Source of the DNA: Arcobacter sp. F2176
Lineage (GTDB): Bacteria > Campylobacterota > Campylobacteria > Campylobacterales > Arcobacteraceae
Length of the DNA stretch: 64,000 nucleotides
Assembly: GCF_004116465.1 (NCBI RefSeq)
Contig: NZ_PDJV01000001.1
Location: 248,001-312,000, forward strand
Direction: 5' to 3'
Each line of letters starts with the position of its first letter. Within the stretch, counting starts at the first letter, position 1. Below, piece after piece: positions 25,960 through 34,390 of the stretch. Made by a program: the position numbers and the translations under genes. The notes under the pieces are model-generated. The model was not told the origin of the DNA. It did no database searches and saw nothing but the letters and a program-made list of their open reading frames with translations.

Positions 25960-28053
25960 CTATTTATCCTCTTTAACTGTATATTGTTGTTTAAACCCAC
26001 CAATTGGTTTTAGTGTTAATTCCAGAAAAACTATATCTTGTTTTTTTGAGTTAACTCTTGTTGAAGAACTTGGTTTAATCTCTTTTATATAACTTAAATT
26101 TAAATCCCAACATTTATCAAAAATACCTAAAATAAAAGATTGTTTATTTCTAAGTTTTTCTTTTATATTATAATCTTCTTGATATGTAAACTTATAATCC
26201 TTATAAAAAGTAAAACCAGTATTTATAGTATATGATTCTAAATCTTCTTTACCTGAATTAGGAGTATCTTTTGACATATAATGTGTTGCATTAAAAAAAT
26301 AATTTTCATAGTTAAATGAAAAACTTGTAGATGATTCTGTCAACTTATTATCTAAATTACCATATACAATTCTATTTGAAATAGATCCTAGAAAATAATT
26401 ATATCTTATTTCATTTTCCAAATCACCTAATTCAGTATTATTAAAATCATCGTAAATTATTGATTGGCTAATCTTATGATTAATTATCTCTTTTAAATCT
26501 TCAATATCAGTCCAAGATTGATTTACTGAAAAAGTTATAGTTTTAGTTGTTTTTGATAAAGGAAATGAAGATAATTCTGTTGATGTTGAATTTAATGGAT
26601 ATATATCACCTTTTGACTTAACAACATTTGGTATAACAAATGCAGTGTCAAAATTAATTGTATGTATTCCTGTATCATATTTTTTTACTAAATTGGTATT
26701 AAAAGTTACCTTATGTCTATTTTCAATAAAAGTTGCATTTTTATAATTAGCATCTCCTTTTGAATAATCAATTTTTGATAAAGAAACTTCTTCTTCCAAA
26801 ATCACTTTAATATAATCATCAAACATTGAAAAGCTATAAGAGATAGGAATATTTAAATCTGTTTTTACAGCATTTAGTCCTGTATCTCTTGTATAGTTTG
26901 TTGTTTGCAAGTCTGTTGAATATAAAAGTTTATCAAAAAATAAACTATTAGAAAAAGAGTGCAACTGAACTTGTGGTAATTGTTGAAGAGTAGTTTTATT
27001 TGATTCTAAAGAAGTATCAATATAGTGTCTTAAATATGTACCAAAATAATAATCATTATTTTTATAGTAATAATTAATTTTTGATTCAACTTTTTTTTCA
27101 TCAGAGTTATTTTGACTATCATCTTCTAAATTATAATATTCTATATCATTTAACCATTTGATTGATGCATATAATCCATCATCACTATTATTTCCACTAA
27201 ATAATTTATTTCTTGAATAATCAATATTCCATCCAAAATGGCTATCATTTTCTAAAGAATTTTCATCAGCATAATCATTTTTTTCTTTAAAATAACCACT
27301 TCCAATTTTTAAAATAGAATCTGGAGAATCAGCATATCTATAATATGCATACATTCCATAACCTCTAGTTGTTCTTATTTGAGGAATAAGTTCAACATCA
27401 TAATTATCAGCAGGAGCTATAAAAATTGGTTGAGAATAAACAAAGCCCTCAGATGAAGAATATCCAACCGTTGGTCTTAAAAGTCCAGTTCTTCTTGTGG
27501 TATCGGTTGAAAACCCTATATAAGGAGTATACATTACGGGGATATCTTTTATATAAAGTCTAGCATTATATGCATTTAACCATTGATCTTTTGTATCATA
27601 ATCTGCACTAGAGAATCTTATATTCCAAGCTGGATCTATACAATCACAACTTGACATAATTGAATCTTTGAAATGATAAGAATCTTTTTCTTTGTTTGCT
27701 TCATGAGAAGTTACCCATAATTGTGATTTATTATCTAAAAGAAGTATTGGATTTTCTGTTACATTTTCATCATTTAAATCAACAAAAGCATAATCACTTT
27801 GAGTTTGAATTATATTATCTTTTAATATTACAACATCATCAAACAGTTCTAAAGTACCCTTTTCCTTATCATAAATTACTTTTTGTGCAGATATATAATA
27901 CTTAGGAGAAAATATTACTACATCACCATTTGCTATTACTATATTATCTTTACTATTTAAATCATTAGACAATATCTGAAGTTTTTCTTTTTGAAAATCT
28001 TTTGAATATAAACTACCAAGAAGTATTGGCAAAATTAGAAGTGTTTTATGCAT
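25960..28053 (-). CDS. lptD: LptD, LPS-assembly outer-membrane protein
   Basis: A 697-residue OstA/LptD-type protein that inserts lipopolysaccharide into the outer leaflet. A signal peptide ('TLLILPILLGSLYS') precedes an OstA N-terminal domain ('NDLNSKDNIVIANGDVVI') and a large beta-barrel. Cysteines occur in 'SSCDCIDP' (near residue 135) and 'FDKCWDLN' near the end, so a disulfide between N-domain and barrel is possible. Overlaps the RDD gene by 8 bases. Confidence 0.9.
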   Translation of the reverse strand: MHKTLLILPILLGSLYSKDFQKEKLQILSNDLNSKDNIVIANGDVVIFSPKYYISAQKVIYDKEKGTLELFDDVVILKDNIIQTQSDYAFVDLNDENVTENPILLLDNKSQLWVTSHEANKEKDSYHFKDSIMSSCDCIDPAWNIRFSSADYDTKDQWLNAYNARLYIKDIPVMYTPYIGFSTDTTRRTGLLRPTVGYSSSEGFVYSQPIFIAPADNYDVELIPQIRTTRGYGMYAYYRYADSPDSILKIGSGYFKEKNDYADENSLENDSHFGWNIDYSRNKLFSGNNSDDGLYASIKWLNDIEYYNLEDDSQNNSDEKKVESKINYYYKNNDYYFGTYLRHYIDTSLESNKTTLQQLPQVQLHSFSNSLFFDKLLYSTDLQTTNYTRDTGLNAVKTDLNIPISYSFSMFDDYIKVILEEEVSLSKIDYSKGDANYKNATFIENRHKVTFNTNLVKKYDTGIHTINFDTAFVIPNVVKSKGDIYPLNSTSTELSSFPLSKTTKTITFSVNQSWTDIEDLKEIINHKISQSIIYDDFNNTELGDLENEIRYNYFLGSISNRIVYGNLDNKLTESSTSFSFNYENYFFNATHYMSKDTPNSGKEDLESYTINTGFTFYKDYKFTYQEDYNIKEKLRNKQSFILGIFDKCWDLNLSYIKEIKPSSSTRVNSKKQDIVFLELTLKPIGGFKQQYTVKEDK

Positions 28054-28489
28054 TTACAACCAATGTTTTTGAAATTTTATCATGAAATGTTTGTTTACCC
28101 TCGTTAAAAAATGCGAATATAAAGCCAATATAAAAAAACATTTCACTTAAAATTCTACCAAATGATCTTAACGCAGATTGTACCAAACTAACTTTAGAAA
28201 AGTCATCATAATCGATAACTCTTATCTTTGCTACTATTTTACCAAGTGTAGCACCATAATACCACACAAAAAATGTTTGATAAACAAATTTTAAAACTAA
28301 AACTTGAAAAACAAATTTATTCATTAAAATTAAAACTGTAGTTAAATCACTTCCATTATTAGTAATTGTATCCCAAAATATGGCTAATACAATAAAGGTA
28401 ATTAGCATATCATCAATTATAAATGCTATTATTCTCGAATTAATTGTTGCAAGTTCAAAATTATCGTTATTCTTTTGTTCATCTATCAT
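28046..28489 (-). CDS. RDD-family membrane protein
   Basis: A 147-residue protein with three hydrophobic segments. The RDD pattern is visible as 'ATINSRIIAFIIDDMLI' at the start and 'GATLGKIVAKIRVIDYDD' later. RDD proteins have poorly known roles, some in ion exchange. It starts 4 bases after the purD stop and overlaps lptD by 8 bases, so it is in one operon with both. Confidence 0.8.
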   Translation of the reverse strand: MIDEQKNNDNFELATINSRIIAFIIDDMLITFIVLAIFWDTITNNGSDLTTVLILMNKFVFQVLVLKFVYQTFFVWYYGATLGKIVAKIRVIDYDDFSKVSLVQSALRSFGRILSEMFFYIGFIFAFFNEGKQTFHDKISKTLVVNA

Positions 28490-28493
28490 CTAA

Positions 28494-29762
28494 CTACTTT
28501 AATGCTTGATAAGCGATATCTGTTCTACATTTTTTGCCAGCAAAGTGAACTTGCCCACAAAGTGCATAAGCTCTATCTCTTGCTTGTTTTATTGTTGTCC
28601 CAAACCCCACACAAACTAAAACTCTTCCACCTGTTGCAAAAAGTTTATCATCTTCTTTTTCAACTCCAGCATATGAGATATGTGTATTATTTAAAATATC
28701 TTCATCTACTATTTCATCTACTATTATTTCAGCAGGCTCACTTGAACTATATGGATAATTTTTACTAGCCATAACAACACCAACACTAAACTCATCTTTT
28801 ATTTTAATATCAAGTGATTTTAAGTTTTTTGTTGCACCTTTATAAAAAAGTTCAGAAACAGGAGTTTCTAATAATGGCATCAAAATTTCACACTCAGGAT
28901 CACCAAATCTTACATTATATTCTAAAATAATGGGTTCACCTTTTACTACCATAACACCTATAAAAAGAACACCTTCATATGGAGCTCCTTCTTTTTTCAT
29001 TCCTTCTAGAGTTGGTTTAATAACTCTTTCTTCAACTTTCTTATAAATGTCATCATTTACTAAAGGAGTTGGAGCATATGCTCCCATTCCACCAGTATTT
29101 GGTCCTGTATCACCATCCCCTATTCTCTTATGATCTTGGGCAGCTGGTAATACTTTATAGTTTTCTCCATCACAAATAGCAAAAATTGATAATTCATAAC
29201 CATCTAAAAATTCTTCTACAACAACACAATTCCCAGCATCTCCAAAAGATTCACCACTTAGCATATCAGAAACTGCTTTTTTTGCTTCATCTTTTGATTG
29301 GGCAATTATTACGCCTTTTCCAGCACATAATCCATCAGCTTTTACTACTATTGGTGTATTTTCCATGTTATCAATGAAACTATAAGCTTCATTTTCATTA
29401 CTTGTTTCTATAAATGCAGCTGTTGGAATATTATATTTTTTTAATATATTTTTCATATAAACTTTTGAACCTTCAAGTCTAGCAGCTGCTGCACTTGGTC
29501 CAAAAATAGTTAAATCATTCTCTTTAAAAATATCTACAACTCCATCTACTAAAGGAGCTTCTGGTCCTACAATTGTTAAATCTATACTATTTTCTTTTGC
29601 CCATAAAGCTAATTTTTTATAATCTTTAATATTTATATTAGTACCTAAATTCTGCGTAGCCCCATTTCCTGGCATAAAATATATATTGTGTTTATTCTCT
29701 TTAGATATAGCTAATCCAATAGAGTATTCTCTACCACCGCTACCAAGTATTAAAATATTCAC
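28494..29762 (-). CDS. purD: Phosphoribosylamine-glycine ligase (GAR synthetase)
   Basis: A 422-residue PurD of normal length, ATP-grasp family, second step of purine synthesis. Starts at GTG 29762 ('[15 protein letters not shown]') with AAGGA 8 bases upstream; an open frame extends 26 codons further but runs into the structured RNA and is not coding. Other marks: '[14 protein letters not shown]', '[14 protein letters not shown]' and '[12 protein letters not shown]'. The 6S-like RNA lies directly upstream. Confidence 0.95.
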   Translation of the reverse strand: MNILILGSGGREYSIGLAISKENKHNIYFMPGNGATQNLGTNINIKDYKKLALWAKENSIDLTIVGPEAPLVDGVVDIFKENDLTIFGPSAAAARLEGSKVYMKNILKKYNIPTAAFIETSNENEAYSFIDNMENTPIVVKADGLCAGKGVIIAQSKDEAKKAVSDMLSGESFGDAGNCVVVEEFLDGYELSIFAICDGENYKVLPAAQDHKRIGDGDTGPNTGGMGAYAPTPLVNDDIYKKVEERVIKPTLEGMKKEGAPYEGVLFIGVMVVKGEPIILEYNVRFGDPECEILMPLLETPVSELFYKGATKNLKSLDIKIKDEFSVGVVMASKNYPYSSSEPAEIIVDEIVDEDILNNTHISYAGVEKEDDKLFATGGRVLVCVGFGTTIKQARDRAYALCGQVHFAGKKCRTDIAYQALK

Positions 29763-29784
29763 TATGATTTTCCTTAATAATTGT

Positions 29785-29965
29785 AAGTTATCCAAGTAGC
29801 CGTTAACCATCAAACCGGCCCTAAAAGCCAACTCTAGCACATAAGAACTGATACTTTAGGAGCAGAAATACTAAAAGTAAACGCTGCACACCATATCGTT
29901 ACATTACGCACAAAAAAACAGTATCGGACCCTCAACGATGGAAATCCCGAACTACTTAGATAGTA
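29785..29965 (-). ncRNA. ssrS: 6S-like RNA upstream of purD
   Basis: This 180-base stretch is richer in G and C than its surroundings and has no coding sense. Read on the minus strand its ends pair: TATCTAAGTAG (29962-29952) with CTACTTGGATA (29799-29789), 11 pairs with one G-U. Inside, GATACT pairs with AGTATC, leaving a central open region and a terminal hairpin, the layout of 6S RNA, which holds RNA polymerase by mimicking an open promoter. Size fits (about 180). From memory, 6S RNA precedes purD in Helicobacter. No covariance search was possible, so another structured RNA cannot be excluded. Confidence 0.7.
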
Positions 29966-29967
29966 TT

Positions 29968-29973
29968 ATTTTA
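29968..29973 (-). promoter_or_regulatory. Likely -10 box of the 6S-like RNA
   Basis: TAAAAT on the minus strand ends 6 bases before the first paired base of the RNA, the right distance for a transcription start at about 29962. No -35 box is clear, as is usual in Campylobacterota. Confidence 0.45.
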
Positions 29974-30002
29974 CCTAATTATGATTGAATTAAAGATTAA
30001 TT

Positions 30003-30635
30003 TTATTGAAATGTTTTTGCAAGTTCAATACATGCTTCAATTGATTGAGTAGGAGAGACTTTATATTTTACATTTTTTGGCATATATTTTGCAGTTGTAT
30101 TTCCTATTACTATAGCTTTATAACTCTCATCCCAAGCTATTTTGTCAAAAAAACATTTTATACAAGAAGGTGAAGTAAAAATAATAGTTGAATTTAAAGA
30201 AGGAACTTTTAACTTATTTTTATTACAAATAGTTTTATACACTATTAATTCATTAATATCTATTTTATTCTCTTTTAAAATATCAAATAGTTTTGATACA
30301 CTTTTCTCACCTTTTACATATAATACTTTTTTATTTTTCAAATAAGGAATTAATTCATAAGCAAAAGCATCTCCATGAGAAGAGATACCAGAATAAACTA
30401 CATTTGAGTTATATTTTTTTAAAATATCAGAAGTCTTTTTTGCAATAGCATATGAATCTAAATTAGTCCAAGGCAAAGAATTTTTATCAAGGGCATAAAT
30501 AGCATTTTTTGATGTAAAGATCAAAGAATCATACTTTTTTAAATCTATATTTATATCTAAATATTCTATATCAAATACAGGAAGATTTTCTATTCCTTTA
30601 TATTTTGCATTTGAAAGTAAAACTATATTATTCAT
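30003..30635 (-). CDS. hemD: Uroporphyrinogen-III synthase
   Basis: A 210-residue HemD-like protein that closes the tetrapyrrole ring on the way to heme. The family is weakly conserved; marks seen are 'DSLIFTSKNAIYAL', 'VLYVKGEKSV', 'VYKTI', 'TIIFTSPSCIKCFF' and 'AIVIGNTTAKYM'. Length is slightly short but normal for Campylobacterota. Overlaps the sulP stop by 8 bases. Confidence 0.82.
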   Translation of the reverse strand: MNNIVLLSNAKYKGIENLPVFDIEYLDINIDLKKYDSLIFTSKNAIYALDKNSLPWTNLDSYAIAKKTSDILKKYNSNVVYSGISSHGDAFAYELIPYLKNKKVLYVKGEKSVSKLFDILKENKIDINELIVYKTICNKNKLKVPSLNSTIIFTSPSCIKCFFDKIAWDESYKAIVIGNTTAKYMPKNVKYKVSPTQSIEACIELAKTFQ

Positions 30636-32211
30636 TTATTTGTAGATTCTCTCTTTGAATTTTATTTATTGCTAAATCCATATTTTTACATATATGTGTA
30701 TTTTTAAATATCGCACTGTCTTCTATTTTTGTAATTCTTCTTCTATCTCTTTCTTTTAAAACTAATGAAACATCAATATTATAATCTTTTAATAAATTTA
30801 TAATTTCTTCAATTGTAATAATTGCAGAAATATCTAAAAAAACTATATCTCTACAATCAATAATAATATATTTAGCTTTTAAAACTTTTTTAATTCTTCG
30901 TTCAAGTATCATTGCACTTCCAAAGAAAAAAGCTCCATCAATTCTTAATATTCTTATTTCACTATTATCTATATCTATATCAAAAGGGCTATCTTTAAAG
31001 GCTTTTATTGTTTGAATTCTGGTCTCTTTTGATATTTTATAAACAGCTGATATTGCAGCAAAAGTGATACCTGCACCAACTGCCATTATTAAATCTACAA
31101 ATACAGTTAATAATAAAACGGTAATCATAATTAGTATGTCATTTTTATGCAAGACTTTCATGATTCTAAAAAATCTATAATCAATAATATCAACACCAAC
31201 TTTTATCAAAATTCCAGATAAAACAGCTAATGGAACTTGCGAAGCATATTTAGCAAAAAATACAACAGTAATTAAAAGCATTATAGAATGAGTCATTCCA
31301 GAAATTCTACTAACTCCTCCACTTTTTATGTTAATTACAGTTCTCATTGTAGCCCCAGCACCTGGAATTCCTCCAACAAAAGAACATAAAGAGTTACCAA
31401 TTCCTTGCCCTATTAGCTCTTTATTTGGTCTATGTTTAGTTTTTGTCATGGAATCTGCTACTAATGATGTTAATAAAGTATCAATTGTTCCTAATAAAGC
31501 TAATGTTAATGCATATACAAAAATATCTTTTAACTTTAAAATGTCAAAATTAAAAGGTAAAACAAAATTAGGCAAAGATGTCGGAATCTCACCTATTACT
31601 TTTATATCATACCCATAATAGATACTAAAAGATGTCATAACAATCAAAGCTACCAAGGCAGAAGGTATAATTTTTGTAATAAATTTAGGAGTAAAAAACA
31701 TAATTATTAGAGTAATACAAGCAATAACTAAAGAGTCATTATTAACTAAATGAAAAGTATTGGGGATCTCAATTAAAGTATGAAGTACAGAACCATAACC
31801 ATCAACTCCTAAAAAAGGGTTGATTTGTAAAATAATTATAATTATTCCAATTCCAGTCATAAATCCAGAAATAACAGGATAAGGAATAAATTTAATCCAC
31901 TTCCCAATACCAAAAAGACCAAAAGAAATTTGAATTATTCCTGCTAAAAATATCACTGTCATAACAGAGGCTAAGTCATCTTTAAAAGCTACTATAGCAG
32001 CAGCTGTAATAACTGTCATAGGACCAGTAGGTCCTGATATTTGAGTTGGTGTTCCACCAAATAAAGCTGCAAAAAAACCAAGTATAATGGCTCCATAAAT
32101 ACCAGCTTGAGCCCCAGCTCCACTTGCAACCCCAAAAGCTAAAGCTAGTGGTAAAGCAACAACTGAAGCTGTTACTCCACCTAAAATATCATTTTTTATA
32201 TTTTTAAACAA
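30628..32211 (-). CDS. SulP-family anion transporter with STAS domain
   Basis: A 527-residue SLC26/SulP protein: 10-12 hydrophobic segments with 'GPTGPMTVI' and 'GGIPGAGATMRTVINIKSGG' and a C-terminal STAS domain ('IIIDCRDIVFLDISAI'). Such proteins import sulfate, bicarbonate or other anions; the substrate cannot be read from sequence by eye. It follows der by 16 bases and overlaps hemD. Confidence 0.88.
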   Translation of the reverse strand: MFKNIKNDILGGVTASVVALPLALAFGVASGAGAQAGIYGAIILGFFAALFGGTPTQISGPTGPMTVITAAAIVAFKDDLASVMTVIFLAGIIQISFGLFGIGKWIKFIPYPVISGFMTGIGIIIIILQINPFLGVDGYGSVLHTLIEIPNTFHLVNNDSLVIACITLIIMFFTPKFITKIIPSALVALIVMTSFSIYYGYDIKVIGEIPTSLPNFVLPFNFDILKLKDIFVYALTLALLGTIDTLLTSLVADSMTKTKHRPNKELIGQGIGNSLCSFVGGIPGAGATMRTVINIKSGGVSRISGMTHSIMLLITVVFFAKYASQVPLAVLSGILIKVGVDIIDYRFFRIMKVLHKNDILIMITVLLLTVFVDLIMAVGAGITFAAISAVYKISKETRIQTIKAFKDSPFDIDIDNSEIRILRIDGAFFFGSAMILERRIKKVLKAKYIIIDCRDIVFLDISAIITIEEIINLLKDYNIDVSLVLKERDRRRITKIEDSAIFKNTHICKNMDLAINKIQRENLQINE

Positions 32212-32227
32212 AAAGTTCCTTTGTTTA

Positions 32228-33670
32228 TTAATTTGTCTCTTCGTCTTCTTCTCTTTGACCTTTTTTTCGAGTTAAAATATGAATAGGTGTTCCCTCAAAA
32301 TTTAATTGCTCTCTTAAAATATTGATCAAATATCTTTTATATGAAAAGTGTAATAAATTTGGTTTATTCATAATAAGCGCAATTCTTGGAGGTTTAGTCT
32401 CAAATTGAGTTGTATAATATATTCTTAAATATGCACCATTTGGACTTGGAAGAGCATGTCTAATTAGTGCATACTCTATAATTCTATTTAATTCAGATGT
32501 AGATATTCTTTGACTATAATTTTCATAAATTTCAATTAATTTATCTTTTAATTTATCAATACTTCTACCTGTTTTTGCAGATACTGCAATTATTGGTGCA
32601 TAATATAGAAATTTAAATTTACTTCTAATTGTTTCTTGTATTTTTTGGAATGTATCCATATTTTCATCCCATTTATTTAAAACAATTATTGTTCCTAATC
32701 CATATTCATCAACCAACCCAGCAATTTTTTCATCTAAATCAACTAATTCAGAAGAAGCATCTAAAACAACTAAAGCTAAATTTGCTTTTTGTAGCATTTC
32801 TTTAGTTCTCATTAAAGCAAACTTTTCTATCCCTTCAATACTTCCTCTTCTTCGTAAACCTGCGGTATCAACAAAAGTAATATTCTTATCTTTATATTCA
32901 AATGATTCATCTACAGGATCTATTGTTGTTCCTGCTATTGGAGAAACAACTGATCTTTCTTGACCAATTAAAGCATTAAGTATAGATGATTTACCAACAT
33001 TAACTCTACCAATAATTGCTACTTTAATATTATTATCATCTACTTCTTCTTCAACTATCTCTTCTTCTAAAGGATATTCACCTTCTTCATATTCAGAATC
33101 ATCTTCATCTAAAATTTCTCTATTTATAATTACTTCACTCTCCGGTAATTCAGGTAAAACATTATAAATCCAATCAAATAAATCTTTTGTTCCTCTATTA
33201 TGAGAAACAGATATTCCAAAAAGATTTTCATCCTTAATACCAAACTCAAAAAAGTCCCAAAGTCTTTCTTTCTCTTTGTCATTATCAATTTTATTTACAA
33301 CTAAAGCTAATTTCTTTCCTAAAGCTTGAAGCTCATAAAATAATTCTTTATCTTTTTCATCTGGAAGCTTTTTACCATCTACCATAAAAAGTATTATATC
33401 AGCCTCTTTTGCAGTCTCAACAGCTTTTCTTTTTACTGTTGAAAAGATTGCATCATTTGTCTCATCAATACCGCCTGTATCTAACATCAATGCTTTTTTA
33501 TCAAATATTTCTACTTCATGTTTTCGAATATCTCTTGTTGTTCCTGCTTGATCTGATACTATGGCTATTCTTTGTTTGGCTATTCTGTTAAATAGTGAAC
33601 TTTTACCAACATTTGGTTGTCCCACTAATGCTATTTTTTTCAATTCATCTTTATTATTAATTACTTGCAT
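32228..33670 (-). CDS. der: Der (EngA), double-GTPase of 50S ribosome assembly
   Basis: A 480-residue protein with two G domains: 'GQPNVGKSS' with 'DTGG' and 'NKID', and 'GRVNVGKSS' with 'DTAG' and 'NKWD'; a KH-like end follows. The linker between G domains is acidic. Essential for large-subunit maturation. The short spacing to sulP suggests a shared transcript; the terminator upstream separates it from hpf. Confidence 0.96.
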   Translation of the reverse strand: MQVINNKDELKKIALVGQPNVGKSSLFNRIAKQRIAIVSDQAGTTRDIRKHEVEIFDKKALMLDTGGIDETNDAIFSTVKRKAVETAKEADIILFMVDGKKLPDEKDKELFYELQALGKKLALVVNKIDNDKEKERLWDFFEFGIKDENLFGISVSHNRGTKDLFDWIYNVLPELPESEVIINREILDEDDSEYEEGEYPLEEEIVEEEVDDNNIKVAIIGRVNVGKSSILNALIGQERSVVSPIAGTTIDPVDESFEYKDKNITFVDTAGLRRRGSIEGIEKFALMRTKEMLQKANLALVVLDASSELVDLDEKIAGLVDEYGLGTIIVLNKWDENMDTFQKIQETIRSKFKFLYYAPIIAVSAKTGRSIDKLKDKLIEIYENYSQRISTSELNRIIEYALIRHALPSPNGAYLRIYYTTQFETKPPRIALIMNKPNLLHFSYKRYLINILREQLNFEGTPIHILTRKKGQREEDEETN

Positions 33671-33704
33671 CTATTTCCTAATTTTTTCAATTTTGTATTA
33701 TAAC

Positions 33705-33740
33705 AAAAAAAAGGGCGTTAGCCTCAAGACTAACACCCTT
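33705..33740 (-). terminator. Intrinsic terminator of hpf
   Basis: An 11-bp stem (33711-33721 with 33730-33740, loop 8) is flanked by eight A residues on the plus strand, giving a U8 tract on the minus transcript. The single non-Watson-Crick pair is a G-U in the minus RNA, which supports this direction. It ends the hpf transcript before der. Confidence 0.85.
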
Positions 33741-33763
33741 TTTTAATAATTCTTTAAAAAATT

Positions 33764-34306
33764 TTAGTATAAACCAAATTTTCCTTCATCACTTGTTTTG
33801 TATAATACTCTCATATTATCATCTTTATCATAGAAAACTTTAAATGCAGAACCAGATGATTTTAGATCAATTAATGCTTCTTCAATATCAATTGGTTTGT
33901 ATGAAGTTAATCTAACTGGAACTATTTCAGCTTCAAGTCTATCTAATTCATTTGCAATTGCATCTTCAATTTCTGTAGAAACAACTTCAGAAAGTTTAGT
34001 AGCTTTGTGAGTACTTACTTTATCATGATGTCTTCTTAATACTTTTGAAACTCTATCAACTGCAATATCAACCGCAGAATATAAATCTTTATCTTTTTGT
34101 TTTACAACAATTGTATCTAAATGTGCTACATTGATTGTAAATTCGAAAACGAATACAGGTTTACTATTTCTCTCTTCTTTATCAATAATAGAATTAACTG
34201 AAATAATATCTAAGTTATACTTTTTAAAAATTTCTACTGAACTATTTACATAGTCTTTTATCGCATCTGTTAATTCTATGTGTCTTCCTACAATACTTGT
34301 ATTCAT
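33764..34306 (-). CDS. hpf: Long-form ribosome hibernation-promoting factor
   Basis: 180 residues from the ATG at 34306, chosen for its AAGGAG ribosome site; an in-frame ATG 14 codons upstream has none. The N-terminal S30AE/RaiA domain ('VGRHIELTDAIKDYV', 'LDTIVVKQKDKDLYSAVD', 'RVLRRHHDK') is joined by a charged linker to the C-terminal dimerisation domain ('KPIDIEEALIDLKSSGSAF'). The long form pairs 70S ribosomes into inactive 100S particles in stationary phase. Single gene with its own terminator. Confidence 0.93.
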   Translation of the reverse strand: MNTSIVGRHIELTDAIKDYVNSSVEIFKKYNLDIISVNSIIDKEERNSKPVFVFEFTINVAHLDTIVVKQKDKDLYSAVDIAVDRVSKVLRRHHDKVSTHKATKLSEVVSTEIEDAIANELDRLEAEIVPVRLTSYKPIDIEEALIDLKSSGSAFKVFYDKDDNMRVLYKTSDEGKFGLY

Positions 34307-34390
34307 AACATACTCCTTAGTCTTAATATAATTAATATAATAACACAATGATTATTAAAATAATAATAAATTTCAATTATTATTTAATAA

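Noticed and set aside
29763-29840. N-terminal extension of purD by 26 codons
   Set aside because: It lies in the structured RNA; the GTG at 29762 has a ribosome site and gives the conserved PurD start.
34307-34348. Upstream in-frame ATG of hpf
   Set aside because: No ribosome site and no family similarity; AAGGAG precedes the ATG at 34306.
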